Assembly (NCBI RefSeq): GCF_000151665.1
Contig: NW_013171828.1
Coordinates: 6,468-35,671, forward strand
From: Blastocystis hominis
Taxonomy: Eukaryota; Sar; Bigyra; Opalinata; Blastocystidae
Direction: 5' to 3'
Length of the DNA: 29,204 nucleotides
Each line of letters begins with the position of its first letter. The first letter of the stretch is position 1. Below, one piece after another: positions 27,107 to 29,204 of the stretch. The position numbers were made by a program, and so were the translations under genes. The notes beneath the pieces are model-generated. The model was not told the DNA's origin. It saw nothing but the letters and a program-made list of their open reading frames with translations, and ran no database searches.

Positions 27107-28560
27107 TTGCCTAGGATATCTGTTCTGTTTCTCGTATTTTCATTTTCATATTGTGAGGTGGTAGAGTGTGGTAGAGAGAACGGATTTGCGATGAGTGAAA
27201 GGGCAAACTATGGGAGCAAGAGCTGTAGGTTGGTAGAAGCGGAGCGTGTGTGGAACTTGGGAGAATGGGACAAGAAGGCGGAGTATGCGAACTGCTGTGG
27301 GTACGGTCCTCGCCTCTGATTGATGGGAGCCGAGTCAACTGGAATGGCCAGTGGGAGCAGGCGAGTTCCAAGACGGTGCAGTTCTGCATTTGTGGGTCTG
27401 TGGAGCATGGGAAGGTGGGGGTGTGCGTGGTGCGGGCGTGTGGGAAGTGGTGGAATGGAAGAGAGGTGAGGTGCGTGGCGGTGGTGTGCCCCGCGGACGA
27501 AGCGGCGGGGTAGCCGGAAGGGCACTTGGGGCAAGTGTTGGATACGAAGTGCGATGTGGACTAGTGGGGCATGATCGCGGATGGGTGCAACGCCTATCAG
27601 CAGTGGGAATCGATCGATCGATCGATAGGGGACGGGCTCCTGCCAGCCCATCCTGCCGATGCTGCGCTGCGCTGCGCTGCGTGGCGGGCGATGGGGCGAG
27701 GGACGTGGCGCTGTGGACGATGGGAGATGGGAAGCAATCCACGATGTACTGCACGAGCAATGTGGGCGTGGGCGAGGTGATCAACGACCCATTCGAGCCC
27801 ATGAACATCCACATCGTGTTTGAATTGGCCGAGGCCACGTTCTCCTATCCCACCACCGCGATCTCCATCTCCGACTACACCATTGGGTTCGCCTTCGCCT
27901 TCGCCTTCGATGGCTCCTTCCCGCGGTTCTGCGAAGGCACGCACGCTCTACATCAATGCCAACAGGTTGGTGTCCCGAAACGGCCTCCCCTTCCCCGCGG
28001 AAACCCTCATCGCGACCTTCTCGACCCGCGCCGGCGTTCGGTTGGCGTTCGGTTGGCGTTCGGTTGGCGTTCGGTTGGCGTTCGGTTGTGGCCTGCTCGC
28101 ATTGTGGAGAGCGCGATTGGTATGAGGGAAGTGGAGTAGGCGCAGCGCAGCGCAGCGTGTCTGTGCAGATGGAGGTTCCCTGGAGCAGTGGCATCTCCGA
28201 TGAAGCCCCGATGGATGGCCTTGATGGGCAGCAATGTGCAGAGCCAGTTCTTCGAGACGCGCTCCGTGTTGGTGGCGGGCGCCATTGTGAACAGCGTGAT
28301 GGCCATCAGCTGGCGTGTCCGCAAGGGCGCCTCCTGGTCCGCCTTCGCGTCCTTCTCCGTCTACCGCCCCGTCGTGCTGCTGCCTGCCTGCCTCCCTCCG
28401 CGCCCGTCGTGCTGCTGCCGCCTTCGAAGCCACGCAGGTGCGCTGGGTCTGGTGGTGGTGCGAGCTCTTCGTGCAGGCCTTGGTTGGCTCCCACTCCCAG
28501 CTCTTCGCCGCCGACGCGCTCCTCCAAGAGGGCGACGTCCAGCAACCCGAGCTCTCTCTC
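27107..28560 (+). CDS. intron-rich, GC-rich gene fragment(s), probably a secreted or surface protein; model unresolved
   Basis: GC content rises sharply here. Several plus-strand stretches look like exons: TMYCTSNVGVGEVIND and EPMNIHIVFELAEATFSYPT (about 27740-27860), ARTLYINANRLVSRNGLPF (about 27935), SQFFETRSVLVAGAIVNSVM (about 28240) and CELFVQALVGSHSQLFAADA (about 28460). Good 28-33-nt introns can be proposed, for example ending at the TAGs at 27512 and 27564. A Cys/Trp pattern near 27390-27490 (FCICGSVEHGK...WWNGREVRC) resembles a Sushi module. I could not join these into one frame, and an 11-bp tandem repeat interrupts the middle. It may be the 5' part of the FN3 gene that follows, or a decayed gene. 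Confidence 0.3.
28034..28088. repeat. 11-bp tandem repeat, five perfect copies
   Basis: The unit GCGTTCGGTTG is repeated five times without a mismatch. 11 bp is not a multiple of three, so each copy changes the frame. Two nearby runs, GCTGC-type at about 27661 and GCAGC-type at about 28141, are mutually inverted. Confidence 0.9.
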
Positions 28561-28570
28561 TTTAGCTCTC

Positions 28571-29204
28571 TCTCTCGATGCGTGCGTGGCCTACTGGCTG
28601 CGCGTGGCGCTGTGCTCCGCCGCGTGCTCCATCCTCTCCGAGGCCTCCTCTCTCATCACCCTCGCCGCGTATGTCGTCGCGCCCGGCGCGGTGCAGAACC
28701 TCGAGGTGGCCGCGCTCTCCTCGACCTCGCTGCGCGTGCAGTGGGCAGAGCCGGCGGAGCTGGGCGGCGCCAGCATTCGGTACTACGTGGTGCGACGCTC
28801 GTGGATGGCGTCGATGGCCGTGATCCAGAGCGAGAGCGAGAGCGAGAGCGAGGTCGCCAGCACGAACTGCTTCCTGGACCTGCAGAGCGTGCAGAGCGTG
28901 CAGAGCGTGCAGCACGCGCCTCCTACCGAATACGTATGCATCGATTCGGGCGACGACGAAGGCGCCTGCTACCAGCTGCGCAAGAGCTGCCAAGCGCCTT
29001 CTCGCCTGGTGCTGAAGCGCGGCGCGCAAGTCATGCTGGTGAAGAACCTTTCCGTATGCGAAGGCCTGGTGAACGGATGTCGCGGCGTGGTGACTTCGTT
29101 CAAGTCCAGCGGGCAGGACAAGCCGCGTCTGCCCGTCGTGACCTTCGCGACGCCGCTGGGCGAGCTGGTGAAGACGGTGGAGATGCAGGAGTTCTCGCTA
29201 GAAT
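28571..29204 (+). CDS. open frame joining a fibronectin III module to a PIF1-like helicase C-terminus (partial)
   Basis: One uninterrupted frame runs to the window edge. About 28679-28880 encodes a fibronectin type III start: PGAVQNLEVAALSSTSLRVQ, then W, EPAELGGASIRYYVV. Two simple repeats follow (ESESESE, 28827-28851; QSV x3, 28883-28909), where the FN3 fold should finish. From about 28928 it reads as the C-terminal part of a PIF1-family DNA helicase: EYVCIDSGDDEG, CQAPSRLVLKRGAQVMLVKN, CEGLVNGCRGVVTSF, PVVTF. PIF1 helicases unwind DNA at telomeres, forks and in mitochondria. The Walker motifs that should lie upstream of this part are absent. I infer either a recombination or assembly joint at the QSV repeat, or unseen splicing. 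The two homologies are reliable; their being one protein is not. Confidence 0.5.

Noticed and set aside
27060-27500. Array of Sushi (complement control) domains
   Set aside because: Cys/Trp spacing is suggestive in two places, but the frames cannot be joined and probable introns cut through them; kept only as a remark.
27510-27566. Two in-frame TAGs in a coding-like GC-rich frame, read first as amber recoding
   Set aside because: Both are good 3' ends of 28- and 30-nt GT...TAG introns, the standard intron type in this window.
9890-28088. Tandem repeats at 9.9 kb and 28.0 kb considered as CRISPR-like arrays
   Set aside because: They are head-to-tail repeats without unique spacers, in a eukaryotic gene context.

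Overview
The window reads as nuclear DNA of a very gene-dense microbial eukaryote, most likely the gut stramenopile Blastocystis. The reasons are: introns of only about 26-41 nt (most 29-33), nearly all GT...TAG or GT...CAG; almost no intergenic space; the octamer TGTTTGTT just after most reading frames; and at least two genes with no genomic stop codon before that octamer, as published for Blastocystis, where polyadenylation completes the stop. By hand splicing, total exon length divides by three in every housekeeping gene I fully reconstructed (CCT beta, eIF4E, kinase, golgin, PWWP-deaminase, zinc-finger gene, ANK-HDAC). The call rests on sequence style and remembered literature, not on a database match.

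Layout. 1-1.4 kb: 3' part of the CCT beta chaperonin gene (+), then a broken copy of a kinase gene's 3' end. 1.5-2.35 kb: an eIF4E-family cap-binding protein (+). 2.36-4.56 kb: an STK16-like kinase (-) with an N-terminal run of acidic-tryptophan mini-exons. 4.64-8.93 kb: an NRDE2 homologue (-) with many tiny introns. 8.97-11.92 kb: a tail-anchored golgin (+). 11.95-13.01 kb: a PWWP domain spliced in frame to a dCMP deaminase (+). 13.17-14.93 kb: a protein with a CDCA7-like zinc finger (+). 15.05 kb: tRNA-Ala(AGC). 15.18-18.06 kb: an ankyrin-repeat/class II histone deacetylase fusion (+). These are ordinary cellular functions (protein folding, translation, Golgi, chromatin, nucleotide metabolism) with some unusual domain combinations.

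18.4-25.5 kb is an intronless block of a different kind: a Polinton/Maverick-type element. It carries a protein-primed family B DNA polymerase (frameshifted, amber-interrupted and cut off after motif B), two small proteins sharing a short NPxTG motif, two unknown proteins in tandem, a retroviral-type integrase that looks intact, and a beta-rich gene remnant. Diverged inverted copies of that remnant's 5' part lie at both ends. No major capsid protein, maturation protease or packaging ATPase is visible, so this is a reduced and decaying copy.

25.5-27.1 kb is AT-rich with simple repeats and no convincing gene. From about 27.1 kb the sequence becomes GC-rich and holds a badly resolved, intron-rich gene. 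It ends in one open frame that runs from a fibronectin type III module into the C-terminal part of a PIF1-type helicase and leaves the window.
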